Shown here: piece after piece, positions 1-9,149 of the stretch
Layout: each line of letters begins with the position of its first letter
How positions within the stretch are numbered: position 1 is the stretch's first letter
NCBI GenBank assembly: GCA_001953115.1
Contig: LSSL01000779.1
Coordinates: forward strand, 4,545-29,575
Origin: Smittium mucronatum
Taxonomy: Eukaryota > Kickxellomycota > Harpellomycetes > Harpellales > Legeriomycetaceae
Direction of reading: 5' to 3'
Length of the DNA stretch: 25,031 nucleotides
Notes under the pieces: model-generated
Database searches by the model: none
What the model was told of the DNA's origin: nothing
The model's input: the letters and a program-made list of their open reading frames with translations, nothing else
Position numbers and translations under genes: made by a program

Positions 1-449
1 TATATTGAAAAAACCCTCCAATATCATTTAATTTCAACCTGAATATTTTCAAAGGGCTTCAGAAATTATTTTTATTATCATATAACGTTTTTAACTAAAA
101 AAAATTCGTCGTTTTTTAGATTTTAAAAACTTATGGATCTAAATAATATAATCATAAAATACTTAAATTAATTCTTGCATATTTTGTAATACGTATAAGA
201 GCTAATGATATTTGAAAAATATAAATATATTTAGGTAAATCAGGGATAAACTGAGACTCAATTATTTATTCGCTATATTTATAATTAAGTTGAAATATAA
301 TTCAAAGATACTTATTTTTAATGTGGATTTAAAACAATGGTTATAAAATTTTCCGAATCAAATTTAATTTTTTTGGAATCATGTGTACTTTTTTTGAATT
401 TGAATTCAAAATGGTGTAATTTTTATTAAATTAGATAACTAATATAATT

Positions 450-710
450 AAGGACTTTGGAATTGATAAAGAATTTGTATTGAATATTTCCTAAATAAGT
501 CAAAATGGACAATTTTTTCAAATAATATTTTAAATTTATAAAAATAAGCTACGTTTAAGCGCAATTTGCAATTGGAGAAGATGGTTATATTTTGATAGAT
601 TCTTGAATATTGGAAAATCTTGAGATTTTTTTATAAAATAATCTCATTCATAAAACGATTTCATTGGTTTCAATGTATTGAGTTTATATTAGCATAAGTT
701 TATTTCCCCG
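450..710 (+). repeat. IR1 left arm (long inverted repeat)
   Basis: The reverse complement of 1270-1538 aligns along this whole stretch with small gaps. Diagnostic shared blocks include AATATTTCCTAAATAAGTC, CAAAATGGACAA and GCTACGTTTAAGCGC. The arms are about 260 bp and are separated by about 560 bp that do not match each other. The arms have diverged by many substitutions, so the structure is old. It could be a decayed non-autonomous DNA transposon with long terminal inverted repeats or a foldback element. I could not identify a target-site duplication. Confidence 0.8.
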
Positions 711-1269
711 ACTTACAAACTTAATATCGATTTTTCGTATATTATCTATCAATAATCAGTTTATGTTTATAAATTCCAACTAAAAAAATATATCATAATC
801 ATTTGTTTAAAATAATAAGTAGAATATTTTTTTTTAGTATTCTATTGATTTAAAAACCGCCTCAGATTACAAATTTTTTAAATTATATAACATACCAAGA
901 TAGATCTAAAAAAACCAAAAAACGCTTAAAGATTCTTTATCTTAGAACAATGATATTAATACTAGGAGATAAAAATAAAGTTACAGCATATTTCCATATC
1001 ATAAGAAAGAAAAAAATGTGACTAAATTTAAATCTGGCAAATCAAATGTAATTTCACTCGATTTATCATTACTTTGAATGCACACTCAACATTATTTATA
1101 GATAAAAATGAAATTATACCTTATTAGAAGCATATCATTTGAGGTCAAATTTTCAATATAGTATTAGTTTTAAGTTATTAATTTCAGAACATAATTTTTA
1201 TAACTCAGATTTAGTTCAGTTTAAATTTTGGAATTCAATACACAGATTTTATAACGATAATTTTCACGA

Positions 1270-1538
1270 AAATTGGAGAAATAAACTTATTTTGATATAA
1301 ACTCAATAAATGTAAACTCATTCAATCGTTTTATGGATGAGCTTATTTTCAAAAAAATCACATTTTTTTTCAATATTAAAGAATATTTAACGAGATATAT
1401 ACATTTTCTCTAATTACAAATCGCGCTTAAACGTAGCACATTGCTATAAATTTTAAAATAATACTTGAAAAATTTGTCCATTTTGACTTATTTAGGAAAT
1501 ATTCAATACAAATTCTTTATACAATACAAATTCCTTAG
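1270..1538 (-). repeat. IR1 right arm (long inverted repeat)
   Basis: This is the partner of the arm at 450-710. Read on the minus strand it starts near AAGGAATTTGTATTG and proceeds through the same blocks in the same order, ending near AAGTTTATTTCTCC. Beyond both ends the similarity stops, which is what terminal inverted repeats would show. No transposase remnant is visible in the spacer at 711-1269. Confidence 0.8.
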
Positions 1539-2130
1539 TTTTATTGGTTGTATTATTAAATAAAATATAGTCGAAAATAACCTAAATAGTCGAATGATAT
1601 AATTATATATATATTTACGGTGTCAGGACTATTGGTATACTACCAATTCACATACTGTAAATTCATATACTTTTTTACCAATAAATAGAGAGAATTAAAG
1701 TTTAAATTTTTTGGTGCCTAGTTATAAGAAATATGCACATTTCATTCGCCAATACAAGCTTAATCATGTAAAATGATAGGTAAAAGGAGTAGACGAAATG
1801 TTAGTATGCAAATAGTATTGGAACCATTTTTACACTAGCCAAAAATCACTTGAAATAGCCGAATGTAACCAAATTTATTATAATTCGCTTAAAATAGTCG
1901 AATATAAACCAAAATTGCAGAAAAGTATTAATTAAAATTTTAAAAAAACTATTTAAACTACGTAATAGTTATAAATAAAAGGAAAGTATCATTTTATATA
2001 ATAGATTATTTTTTTGTATAAGCCGTTGTTTACAATAAAATTTAATCACCAAAAAAGCAAATAAATATTGGGAAATATAATGGCTTATAGGTTTATTACA
2101 TTTCGCTAATAGGAAATATTCTTCGTTAAT

Positions 2131-2990
2131 TTTTATTGGACGCACTTCAAATATGTTAATCAACTCATTTATTACCAAATTGATAAGCGTTAGATCCTTA
2201 TTTTTATTTATTTATTTATTTATCTAAATTATTTATTATTTTAAATTGACTTTCTAGGCTTTTTTTCTATTTAACTAAGGGTTTTATCTTAAGAAAGTTC
2301 ACACCAGAAAGCACAAAATCCCGTCTAATCTTTTAAATCAAACTTTTTATGGATTATTCAGTACTCTGGTAGAGAAGAAACGGGAATAAGATATCCCATA
2401 AGTTTTTTACCTTGAAAAAATACCCAGTGTGCACGGAGACTGTAGACCAACATATGAGAATGTGATGAAATTCATTAATTATTTTTTTCATTTTAGTTTT
2501 TTCTAGCATTTTAATATTATAAAAAAACTCTTCTAAAAAAAAATTTAAAAAAAAATAGGTAGAGTTTTTTTAGTCTTATGAGCTAATTTTGAGATTCTGA
2601 AATTATTATATAAACATGCGTAAAATTTCTTTTTAAGAATTAAAATAACGCTTTCAGACAATATTCTTTACTTTAAATAACTTCTATTATTTAAAAAATA
2701 AAAATAAACATCTTTTAAACTAACCACAATCAAACCGCATTTTGAACAAGATAATTAAATTTAAATGATACTAAGAAACTTGAATACATTAAACTCATCC
2801 TAAATTTCATTTGGAGTTATCAGCATCACAAATGTTTTTCGCATAATATAATTCCTGAAATCGGCCTACAGTCATTTAGATGTATGAAAAATTCTTACAG
2901 AGTAAAAAAACACTAAGATGTATATTAGATTTTTTTTCAAACGCAGATCAAAAGTCGCCACCTTTATAATTTACTATATTACGCGAAATT
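2131..2990 (+). repeat. 5' LTR of element 1, interrupted by an insertion
   Basis: It aligns to 7426-7975. The best stretch (about 2727-2805 against 7737-7815) has about 5 differences in 78 positions; other parts are much weaker. The first 42 bases after the start align without gaps to the 3' LTR (both contain ATTGGA near their start). Alignment is lost from about 2276 to 2556, where extra sequence sits, and resumes at TTTTTTTAGTCTTATGAGC. The inner end is uncertain: clear similarity runs to about 2810 and weaker similarity to about 2990. Without the insertion the LTR would be about 550-580 bp. Confidence 0.75.
2276..2556 (+). pseudogene. Decayed tRNA-Asp/tRNA-Glu pair plus tail inserted in the LTR
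   Basis: This block is absent from the 3' LTR. Its right part aligns with the sequence after the tRNA-Glu gene: CCCAGT to GATGAAATT is 51 bases in both with no gap and about 65% identity, followed by shared ATTTTAGTTTTTT and AATATTATAAA. Its left part shows a weaker, collinear match to the two tRNA genes, including remnants of the Asp anticodon loop (TCACA), the Asp 3' end (ATCCCGTCT) and the Glu anticodon-to-acceptor half. The 5' end of tRNA-Asp seems missing and the 3' end is A-rich. It could be a retroposed tRNA-derived (SINE-like) copy or a fragment of a duplicated locus. The tail match is good; the tRNA part is suggestive. Confidence 0.5.
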
Positions 2991-2995
2991 TTTTT

Positions 2996-3013
2996 TGGTT
3001 CAAACCCCATCTC
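2996..3013 (+). other. Possible primer-binding site of element 1
   Basis: TGGTTCAAACCCC follows the region where LTR similarity fades and begins with TGG, as primer-binding sites complementary to a tRNA CCA end do. The matching tRNA is not identified, and the LTR end is uncertain. It also resembles a tRNA B-box by chance, so this is only a candidate. Confidence 0.2.
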
Positions 3014-3060
3014 TGTGGACTCGCGGTGTAGAAAATTTTCGAGGATTATAAAGTTAAATC

Positions 3061-3840
3061 AATGGAACACAACACAAACATTGGATATTTTCAAAACCTG
3101 GTTGGGTAAATAGCAGAAAAATGGAAGCTAGAAACTGGAAAAGATTTCATATAGACTAAGGATTGAACTATAAATATTTGTATGGATGAATTAAAGAAAA
3201 AATCTCCATATAAGTTTATTGAATTTCAAAAAAAAAAAATCTTAACAACAAGATCTCTAGAAAATTACAAATCGAATCAGATGAAACAGCATATGATTTT
3301 GAAGTTAGTTTTAAAAATATGTTAGTTCATATTTCGGAGGATATTTACAAAGATCAAATTTTAAGCGTATATATTGTGACTTCATTATTAATACCAATGA
3401 AAATCTAGAATGGTCGATCATGTAATCATAAATCATCAATAATTGGAGTTATAATAAATTAATAATGTAATTCCAGCAAAAGATTGAAAAAAGATAATAT
3501 TATTTAATACTGATTCCAAATAAAAATAAGAACAAATAAAAAGAGGTCTGAAAAATCTTTTTCCTATATGGATGGTCAAGATAAAGAAATAAAAAATATG
3601 TTGAAAGATCTTAAAATTTTAATTAAAACCAAATAAAATATTCCAATGGATAGTAGAACTTACATTACTCCAACTGTGGCGGAAGAGGTCACAGAAATCG
3701 GTAATTATAATCCATCAGTAACGAAGAAATGTTCAATAAACCACCTTCAGAATATTATAAAAATAAAATAGAACGCCTTGAATATAACCAAAAATTACTA
3801 CTAGATTCAGATAGTGGAATGGATCATGATTTCTACTAAA
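3061..3840 (+). pseudogene. gag remnant of element 1 (zinc knuckle)
   Basis: Gag forms the retrotransposon particle and binds its RNA. The supporting motif lies at 3663-3710, where one frame reads HYSNCGGRGHRNR followed by a stop. This fits a CCHC zinc knuckle (C-x2-C-x4-H-x4-C) whose first Cys has become Tyr and whose last Cys has been lost beyond the stop codon. Upstream are short Lys/Ile/Asn-rich stretches with many stops and no other recognisable capsid motif. Downstream the frame reads an acidic segment (LLLDSDSGMDHDF) that ends near 3836. The assignment rests on the knuckle and on its position between the 5' LTR and the protease remnant. Confidence 0.55.
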
Positions 3841-4289
3841 CAACGAAATAATAAGTCTAGATAATAAAAAGAAATATCATTGGAAAAACATAGTTTTTCA
3901 GGGGGAACATGTTTTCGATAAAATAATCCCAAAAACAAAAAAAAGGCAGGAAAATAGAAAGGAAAATAAAAAATTGAGAGAAATTTTGGAGAATGACCTT
4001 ATAAAGCTATCGGATAATTTCATACCAATTACAAACAGACGATTTTTTCTTTTTTATCTAAGGCTTTAGATGACACAGTTTATGATTTAAAAAAAACTTA
4101 AAATCCGAAGAAAAAACACCTTTTGGCGAGTGATAAAAAAACATATCCCCTATCGGGGATCTGTTTGAGTTAGAGGAATAAAAAAATATTCCTCTAAATA
4201 AGAACAAACTGAAACGTTTATCCTGCATAATTAGTAGTACTTAGGATCTAAAAATTTATTTTTTAACTGATTTCGGATCAACTTAGGGT

Positions 4290-4560
4290 GTATTCAGTGA
4301 AAAATGATAATAACAGGATTAAAAATCGGAATGGAAGAAGGCATTTTAAAAATTACATCAGTTGGTGGAAACACTATAAAAGTCATTGAAAAGGTCTTAT
4401 TATCTTTAAATTTTGAGGGGAATAAAGTTGTATAACAATTTTATGTGTTTAAAAATTGTGCTGTATCGATATTATTGGTTATGGATTTTAGAAAATTATT
4501 ACATGCACAAATAAACTAATCAATATAAAATTTTGATTTCAGGATAAAAAAATGAATATT
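4290..4560 (+). pseudogene. Retropepsin-like protease remnant of element 1
   Basis: The plus-strand frame near 4372-4560 reads as the C-terminal half of a retroviral-type aspartic protease: a strand like KVLLSLNFEGNKVV, then QFYVFKNCAVSILLVMDF, where the family normally has I-L-G-x-D; here the Gly is Val. In-frame stops follow at the HAQIN position. The N-terminal Asp-Thr-Gly active site should lie upstream, near 4200-4300, and is not recognisable. The protease would have cleaved the Gag-Pol polyprotein in the particle. It sits between gag and RT, as in other Ty3/gypsy elements. Confidence 0.55.
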
Positions 4561-4849
4561 CCCCGACAGCTTTATTTCAATAAATCGTCCATGGAGTAAG
4601 TGAAGTCAATGAAAAAACAGGTTTTAAGTTCAGAAGAAAGTGAATAATATTCTTACTCTAACGGCGAATCAGGGTTCTCTTCTGAATATGATAATGTATT
4701 AATATAACTATGAATAAACGAGTTAAGAGGATATGCTATTGTTGATTTAGATAATGAAAACTATTTATCTTACTCGAAAGCTCTGTAAATTACAAAACTA
4801 ATTAATAACAAATTATTGGATATGGATCTAAATATAAAATTAAAAGAAG

Positions 4850-5420
4850 AGGTCTACATAATTTTAATAAAATTTAAATCCATATTTTCAAATTCGAACT
4901 TGAAAATATAAGAAATTAAGGATTCGGGTTAAAAGTTAAGAATAGAACCTATAAAAACATCGTTTTTCACCAGTTAAGAAAATATAGTGCATATTAAAAT
5001 GAAGTTATCGAGGGTGAAGTCAAAAAAATGATAAAAAACAATATCATTGCACCAAATAGTTTACTATGGGCTTTTCAAGTTGTATTACCTCCAAAAAAAG
5101 ACAAAAAAGATTTTTTTCCCATAAATATTAAAATACTAAACTATTTAAATATTAAATAAAGTTTTCTCTATCATGTATTGTTGAAGGTTTGAAATCTTTG
5201 GCAGAAAAAAGTTTCTTTAGTACTTTGGATTGATTTTACGGGTACTGGCAGATAAATTTAGTCCCAGAAAAGAGGAATTATTTCTTGTTCCTTACACCTT
5301 TTGGTGCTTTCGGATTCAAATTAATGCCTTTCGTGATAAAAAAATTCCCCAGAACACTTTTAAAAAACAATGGGGAGAATTTTCGCAAAATACTTGCAAG
5401 ATTTTGTAAAAATATATCTC

Positions 5421-5457
<37 letters not shown>

Positions 5458-5830
5458 CTCTGGAATAACATTTATACCATTTTCTATAGGCATTTCAAGT
5501 GTGTCTTGAAAATGGATAAGTTAAAATTCACGAAATTGATACTTTTTTAGAAATAATTTTAATTATTTAGGATTTGAAATATCTCCCAAGGGTATATCCC
5601 TATATAAAAAATATAGAGTCTATTAAAATTATTGAAAGTCATAAAAATTCAAGGGATAACAAGTCTATTATGTTCCTCGAACCTTATTTCAGAAAATTTA
5701 TTATGAATCTGTCAACAATAATAGAGACTCTGTTGAGATTAACTAGAAAAAATCAGGTATTAAAATAGACTAATCATGCGAAGATGAAGTTAATTTGGTC
5801 AAACAGCTGTTTGAATCAGTACCTATTATG
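4850..5830 (+). pseudogene. Reverse transcriptase remnant of element 1
   Basis: Collinear RT motifs appear in shifting frames: a linker like IKFKSIFSNSNL (about 4870-4905); EVKKMIKNNIIAPNS and VVLPPKKDKK (about 5015-5110); FSTLD, which holds the first catalytic Asp (about 5210-5230); YWQINLVPEK; TPFGAFGFKLMPF (about 5297-5335); then, after a TA microsatellite, KLKLHEIDTFLE, PYFRKFIMNLSTIIETLLRLTRKNQ and the thumb region up to about 5830. The YxDD catalytic loop is missing: its expected place, about 5405-5430, is occupied by the TA repeat. The open frame at 5574-5768 is the longest surviving piece. It is a nonfunctional fragment of the Ty3/gypsy type. Confidence 0.85.
5424..5452. repeat. (TA)n microsatellite inside the RT remnant
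   Basis: An uninterrupted run of alternating A and T of nearly 30 bases lies within the RT pseudogene. In frame order it falls between the LMPF motif and the KLKLHEIDTF segment, which is where the catalytic YxDD turn belongs. Confidence 0.9.
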
Positions 5831-5879
5831 ACACAATCAGATAATTCCAAGTAATTTATATTGTATAAAAATTCATTTT

Positions 5880-6225
5880 CCTATGCTATAAGAGTGGTGC
5901 TTTAATCGTTGAGTGAAAGCGGAAAAAGAGAAATATCTTATTACCCACAAGATTTATTACAAGTAAAAAGAAGTTATGTGAGCTAAGATAAAACTGATCT
6001 GACTCTAATATCAGCCATTAAAAATTGTATAATTTGTTTACTAGGTATAAAGTTTACAGTCTTCACCGACAATTATGCCGTGGCTTCCTTATACAAGGCC
6101 AAGAATTAAAATCGCTGGACAAAAATGCAGATTTATGTAACCCCGGAGTTTGAGTAAGAAATCAAAAATCGCTCAGGAAAGAAAAATATAGTTGCAGATC
6201 ATTCCTAGCTAAAAATACCCGATTT
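5880..6225 (+). pseudogene. RNase H remnant of element 1
   Basis: RNase H removes the RNA strand during reverse transcription. One frame reads CLLGIKFTVFTDNYAVASLYKAKN at about 6030-6107 (split here as CLLGIKFTVFTDN then YAVASLYKAKN), which keeps the conserved T-D pair. After a stop it continues with NRWTKMQIYVTPEFE, then IKNRSGKKNIVADHS, equivalent to the conserved K-G-x-x-N-x-x-A-D-x-L-S end of the domain. In-frame TAA and TAG codons break it at several points. It directly follows the RT thumb, the normal position for this class. Confidence 0.8.
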
Positions 6226-6399
6226 TTCATTTATTTCAGTTGATTATAATTTGAGGGCTAAAAATAAAAAAAGTGGTCCTTCTCAATTAAAATATGAGAA
6301 AAAAATATAAATAACCAATGATTATTTTAAAAAGCTTATTATCAAAAAAAATAGAATTAACAAAACCGGTTCTGATGTGATTCGAAAAGTTTTATCTTG

Positions 6400-7400
6400 A
6401 AAAAGAAACGTCATTTTACAAAAAAAAATGACATGTTCTAGATTTCATCACCACTACAAGATATTAGAGATTTAAATCTGGAAAAAAATAATCAAAAGAA
6501 ACATCTTGGCTTCATAAAAATATCAATATAGTTAATTTGAATATATTGGATTCATTGAATGTACAGTTTGATTAAAATAATAATTAGTTCATGCTTTATA
6601 TTTCAACAATACCAAATAAGAATATCTAAATATAGATTTTCAGATAAAAAGGCGATTTTGGGCATATTTGAAGTGTGGGAAGTCGAATTTTTAGACCCGT
6701 TTCACCAGTCTCTATTTGGAACAAATATATCTCCACTAATATCAAAAACAAGACAGGTTATCCGATAGCTATCCTGAAAACATCTGCAACAGCAGCTAGT
6801 GAAGTTATGAGAATCTCAGATATAATATGACACTTTGGAATCCAATGAAGAATACACGCAGACTGCATTAAATTTTCATTGAATCTAATAAATGAAAAGA
6901 AGAAATAAAAGGGATTCATTATAGACTTAAAAATAGACTATAAAAAGGAATGGGTCTGCTCAGTATAAAGACTTACTTCTTCTATAAGATATTATATAAC
7001 CGATAGTATCCTAGATAGCAAAAATGAATGTTTTTATTGCGTTTTTAATGCTTTGTATGAAATAATAAATGTTTTGAGTTCGAGAACGAATTAATATACT
7101 TATTTTTTAATGTTTGGGATAACACCGAGGATAGTTTTTCCCAAGATTGGTTATAACTTTAATGAAACAGAGAAATGAATATATAAAGAATAATTCTAAG
7201 AAAAATGAAAAAAATACATTTTAATGCTATTTGATGGGAATTTAAGGAAAAGGGAGATTTTTGGGTAATTTATACCAAGATACTCAGGTCCATACAAAAT
7301 TATTGGAGTCCTGAAAAATATTTTTTGTCTCATAATTGGAGAGCTGTTAAGGAAAAAAGTAGTAAATTCCTAAATATTAGTTGGGTTACAAAAATAAATA
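6400..7400 (+). pseudogene. Integrase remnant of element 1
   Basis: Integrase inserts the cDNA into the host genome. The clearest part is the start of the catalytic core: FEVWEVEFLDPFHQSLFG at about 6669-6722, where the family has W-x-x-D-F and this copy has Glu for the first catalytic Asp. Next come a frame-shifted TGYPIAILKTSATAASEVMRI (6756-6818, 21 residues, read here as TGYPIAIL and KTSATAASEVMRI) and HADC (about 6855), where D-R-G-T-N-F is expected. An N-G-S-A-like stretch near 6945 may mark the third acidic motif. The N-terminal HHCC finger is barely traceable near 6500-6600. Stops and frameshifts are frequent. The C-terminal domain up to the polypurine tract is not recognisable. Confidence 0.75.
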
Positions 7401-7408
7401 CAATTTTT

Positions 7409-7425
7409 AGAGAGAGGGGGGGGGG
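7409..7425 (+). other. Polypurine tract of element 1
   Basis: Seventeen consecutive purines ending in ten G residues lie immediately before the TG that starts the 3' LTR. This is where plus-strand DNA synthesis is primed in LTR retrotransposons, and it fixes the left border of the 3' LTR. Confidence 0.8.
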
Positions 7426-7975
7426 TGTTTCATTGGAAGCAATGCATCAATCCCGAACAAAAAATTTATTATCAAATTAATAAGCGTGTAGATAATTATT
7501 TTTATTTATTTATCTAAATTATTTATTGTTCTAGTTTGACTTTATAGGCCTTTTTTCCTATTTATGTAGGTTTTTTTAGACTTAGGTGCTAATTTTTGGA
7601 TGCTGAAATTAGTATATAAAAGCGATTAAAATAAACTTTTAAAAGCGGCATCAAAGCTTTCAATCAATATTCATCGCTTTAAATAACTTCTATCACTTAA
7701 CAAGTACAAATAAGACAACTTTTAAACCAATCCCGATCAAACCGCATTTTGAACAAGATAATTAAATTTAAGTGATACTAAGAAACTTGGATAGATTAAA
7801 TTTATCCTAAATTTCTCTGTATTTTAGAATTTTAATCAACTAATAACTTAGTAATCGGTCTCTGCACTACATTTCCAAATGCAGAAATTAGTGAAAATAA
7901 AATATTCAAGTTTTTAATCTTCATCAAGAATCTTCCATTGTAGTATATATTCATCGAAAGGATTTATTTTCCCAC
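7426..7975 (+). repeat. 3' LTR of element 1
   Basis: It starts with TG directly after the polypurine tract and repeats the 5' LTR in direct orientation, without the 281-bp insertion. Shared blocks include ATAAGCGT, TCTAAATTATTTATT and CGCATTTTGAACAAGATAA. Similarity is strong to about 7815 and weaker to about 7965. A possible CA end lies near 7975. I see no clear target-site duplication outside. Confidence 0.75.
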
Positions 7976-8275
7976 ACCAAGTAAATTATACTGTATGGCT
8001 TCTTGAATATTGTGTTTATAAAGTGATTTATTTAATATAAATCAGAATGAGAATCAAAAACTAGAATGAGGACTCTTAAAAAAAGCTATTTTAGGGACTA
8101 TAAATACTTTCTTTTTTACTAATTTTAATACTATTATACTCCAATTTGTATCCTCGATAGCGCTTTGCTGTTTTAATAGCTTTTTAAGTATTGATAAGAT
8201 AAATATGCACATTTCTGTAAGAAAACCTTTTTAGGGATAAAAAATTATTTCAACGGCAAGTATGATTTAACAAAA
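7976..8275. other. Spacer without recognisable content
   Basis: This A+T-rich sequence lies between the 3' LTR of element 1 and the possible pseudogene that begins at 8276. I see no repeat, RNA gene or coherent reading frame in it. Confidence 0.6.
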
Positions 8276-8752
8276 TGGACGTATTGCCTGTCCTACACGG
8301 TCCTCACAGATAGAAATAGATTTATATGTAACCAATTTTAGATACATATGTGAAACCAATAAGATATAATGATTTTATGCGTGTAAACCATATGCATACT
8401 GAGATTGAATGGTCATTGGCCGCTTTTGCAATGTTTCCTGCTGCAGATATAAAAGACCAATAAAAAACTCTTAAAAAAAATGGATTAACCAAAAATCCTA
8501 AATATGCAAAAAATTATAGAAAAAATAATAAATAAACTTTAACCCTTTTAGAAGCAATGGTACAAAAAATGGCTTTCACTTTTTGTTCAACGTTTTCATT
8601 AGGCTAATATTTTTTGTATAACATTGGATAAATTAATAATTTTGGCCATTTGAAAGGGTTAATTTGAGCAAACAGGAGTGATGCTTAAATTTGTTTCAGG
8701 AGATGTTTAAATAGTGAAACTCATTGTTTATATCGTACTAAAAGCACCATGT
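8276..8752 (+). pseudogene. Possible decayed coding region, unrecognised
   Basis: In the frame starting at the ATG at 8276, about 120 codons read as ordinary protein with few stops and a base composition richer in G+C than its surroundings. The clearest parts are PILDTYVKPIRYNDFMRVN, IEWSLAAFAMFPAADIKDQ and TLTLLEAMVQKMAF. There are stops at the tag, tag and taa codons early on, another after KDQ, and more toward the right end. I do not recognise the family. It ends against the tRNA-Ile fragment. It could be a gene relic, a transposon protein or chance; the balanced amino-acid use favours a relic. Confidence 0.35.
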
Positions 8753-8813
8753 GCTTTCTTTGCTCAGTTGTTTAGAGCTTGGTGCTAATAACGCCGAGAT
8801 CAAAGGTTAGACC
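8753..8813 (+). tRNA. tRNA-Ile(AAU), 5' part, interrupted by element 2
   Basis: The sequence gives acceptor GCTTTCT, then TT, D-arm GCTC-AGTTGTTTA-GAGC with a perfect 4-bp stem, anticodon stem TGGTG/CGCCG, loop CTAATAA with anticodon AAT, variable AGATC, and T-stem 5' side AAAGG followed by TTAGACC. At 8814 the LTR of element 2 begins, inside the T-loop. Loop and variable region match eukaryotic tRNA-Ile. The remaining T-arm and the 3' acceptor strand are found at 14372-14389, beyond the element. The B-box is destroyed, so this gene is dead as it stands. Confidence 0.78.
8809..8813. other. Presumed target-site duplication, left copy
   Basis: The five bases AGACC precede the left LTR. The five bases after the right LTR are AATCC, three of five identical. 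The pair is imperfect, but removing one copy gives a tRNA-Ile with exactly 7-nt T-loop and 5-bp T-stem spacing, which supports a 5-bp duplication that has since mutated. Confidence 0.5.
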
Positions 8814-9149
8814 TGTTAGAAACAAACTTGGTTGGGCTTTTTTTAATGTAAAATAGTTGATGGAAGGCCTTAAAGTTAGGTCATTCGGCCACATCTTTTA
8901 ATGAAAATATGGAACTATACGCTAAAACGATTTATTTCAATCATAAAAAATAGAAAGGGGATTCAATTTTTTGATAATTCCATAAATATAACAATGTAAA
9001 TTTGACAGTAGTTAATAAATTAAAGTGAACCACTAATATCTAATCAGAAGATTCAACCAAAAAACATAGGAGAAAAAATGTTAAATTACCAGATTATCAA
9101 TTAGAGGTCCTAATTGGTTAGATCAAGGACGTTATTTATACATATAACA
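8814..9149 (-). repeat. 3' LTR of element 2
   Basis: This 336-bp repeat matches 14036-14371 at about 97% with no length difference. Both begin TGTTAGAAACAAAC and end with ...ACA on the plus strand, giving TG...CA termini in either orientation. The ancestral pol frame appears to run a few codons into this LTR and to stop at 9132-9134. Confidence 0.95.

Larger units (their letters stand above)
1..2130. other. Gene-free A+T-rich region
   Basis: No frame on either strand gives a recognisable protein. The 69-codon minus-strand open frame at 1969-2178 is low-complexity, rich in Ile, Lys, Phe and Tyr, has no recognisable motif and runs into the 5' LTR of element 1, so I treat it as chance. The structure I can see is the long inverted repeat IR1 and a short recurring motif near 1564-1605 and 1853-1908, both listed separately. 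Confidence 0.7.
2131..7975 (+). mobile_element. Element 1: ancient degenerate Ty3/gypsy LTR retrotransposon
   Basis: Two direct repeats flank an interior that, read across frames on the plus strand, gives a gag zinc knuckle, retropepsin, reverse transcriptase, RNase H and integrase in that order. RT and RNase H before IN is the Ty3/gypsy order, not the copia order. A polypurine tract lies exactly before the 3' LTR. Stops and frameshifts occur every few dozen codons, so nothing is translatable. The LTRs differ far more than those of element 2, so this copy is older. The outer 3' boundary near 7975 and the inner 5' LTR boundary near 2990 are approximate. Confidence 0.88.

Noticed and set aside
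1969..2178. 69-codon minus-strand open frame
   Set aside because: Low-complexity Ile/Lys/Phe/Tyr content, no motif, and it overlaps the start of the element 1 LTR. Chance frame in A+T-rich DNA.
2991..3025. tRNA 3' half suggested by GGTTCAAACCCC
   Set aside because: The bases before it cannot form a T-stem and there is no D-arm or anticodon arm upstream. At best it is part of a primer-binding site.
3010..7400. Copia-type classification of element 1
   Set aside because: RT and RNase H remnants precede the integrase remnant, which is the Ty3/gypsy order.
8640..8752. A fourth tRNA upstream of tRNA-Ile
   Set aside because: No A-box/B-box pair or foldable arms could be placed in this stretch.
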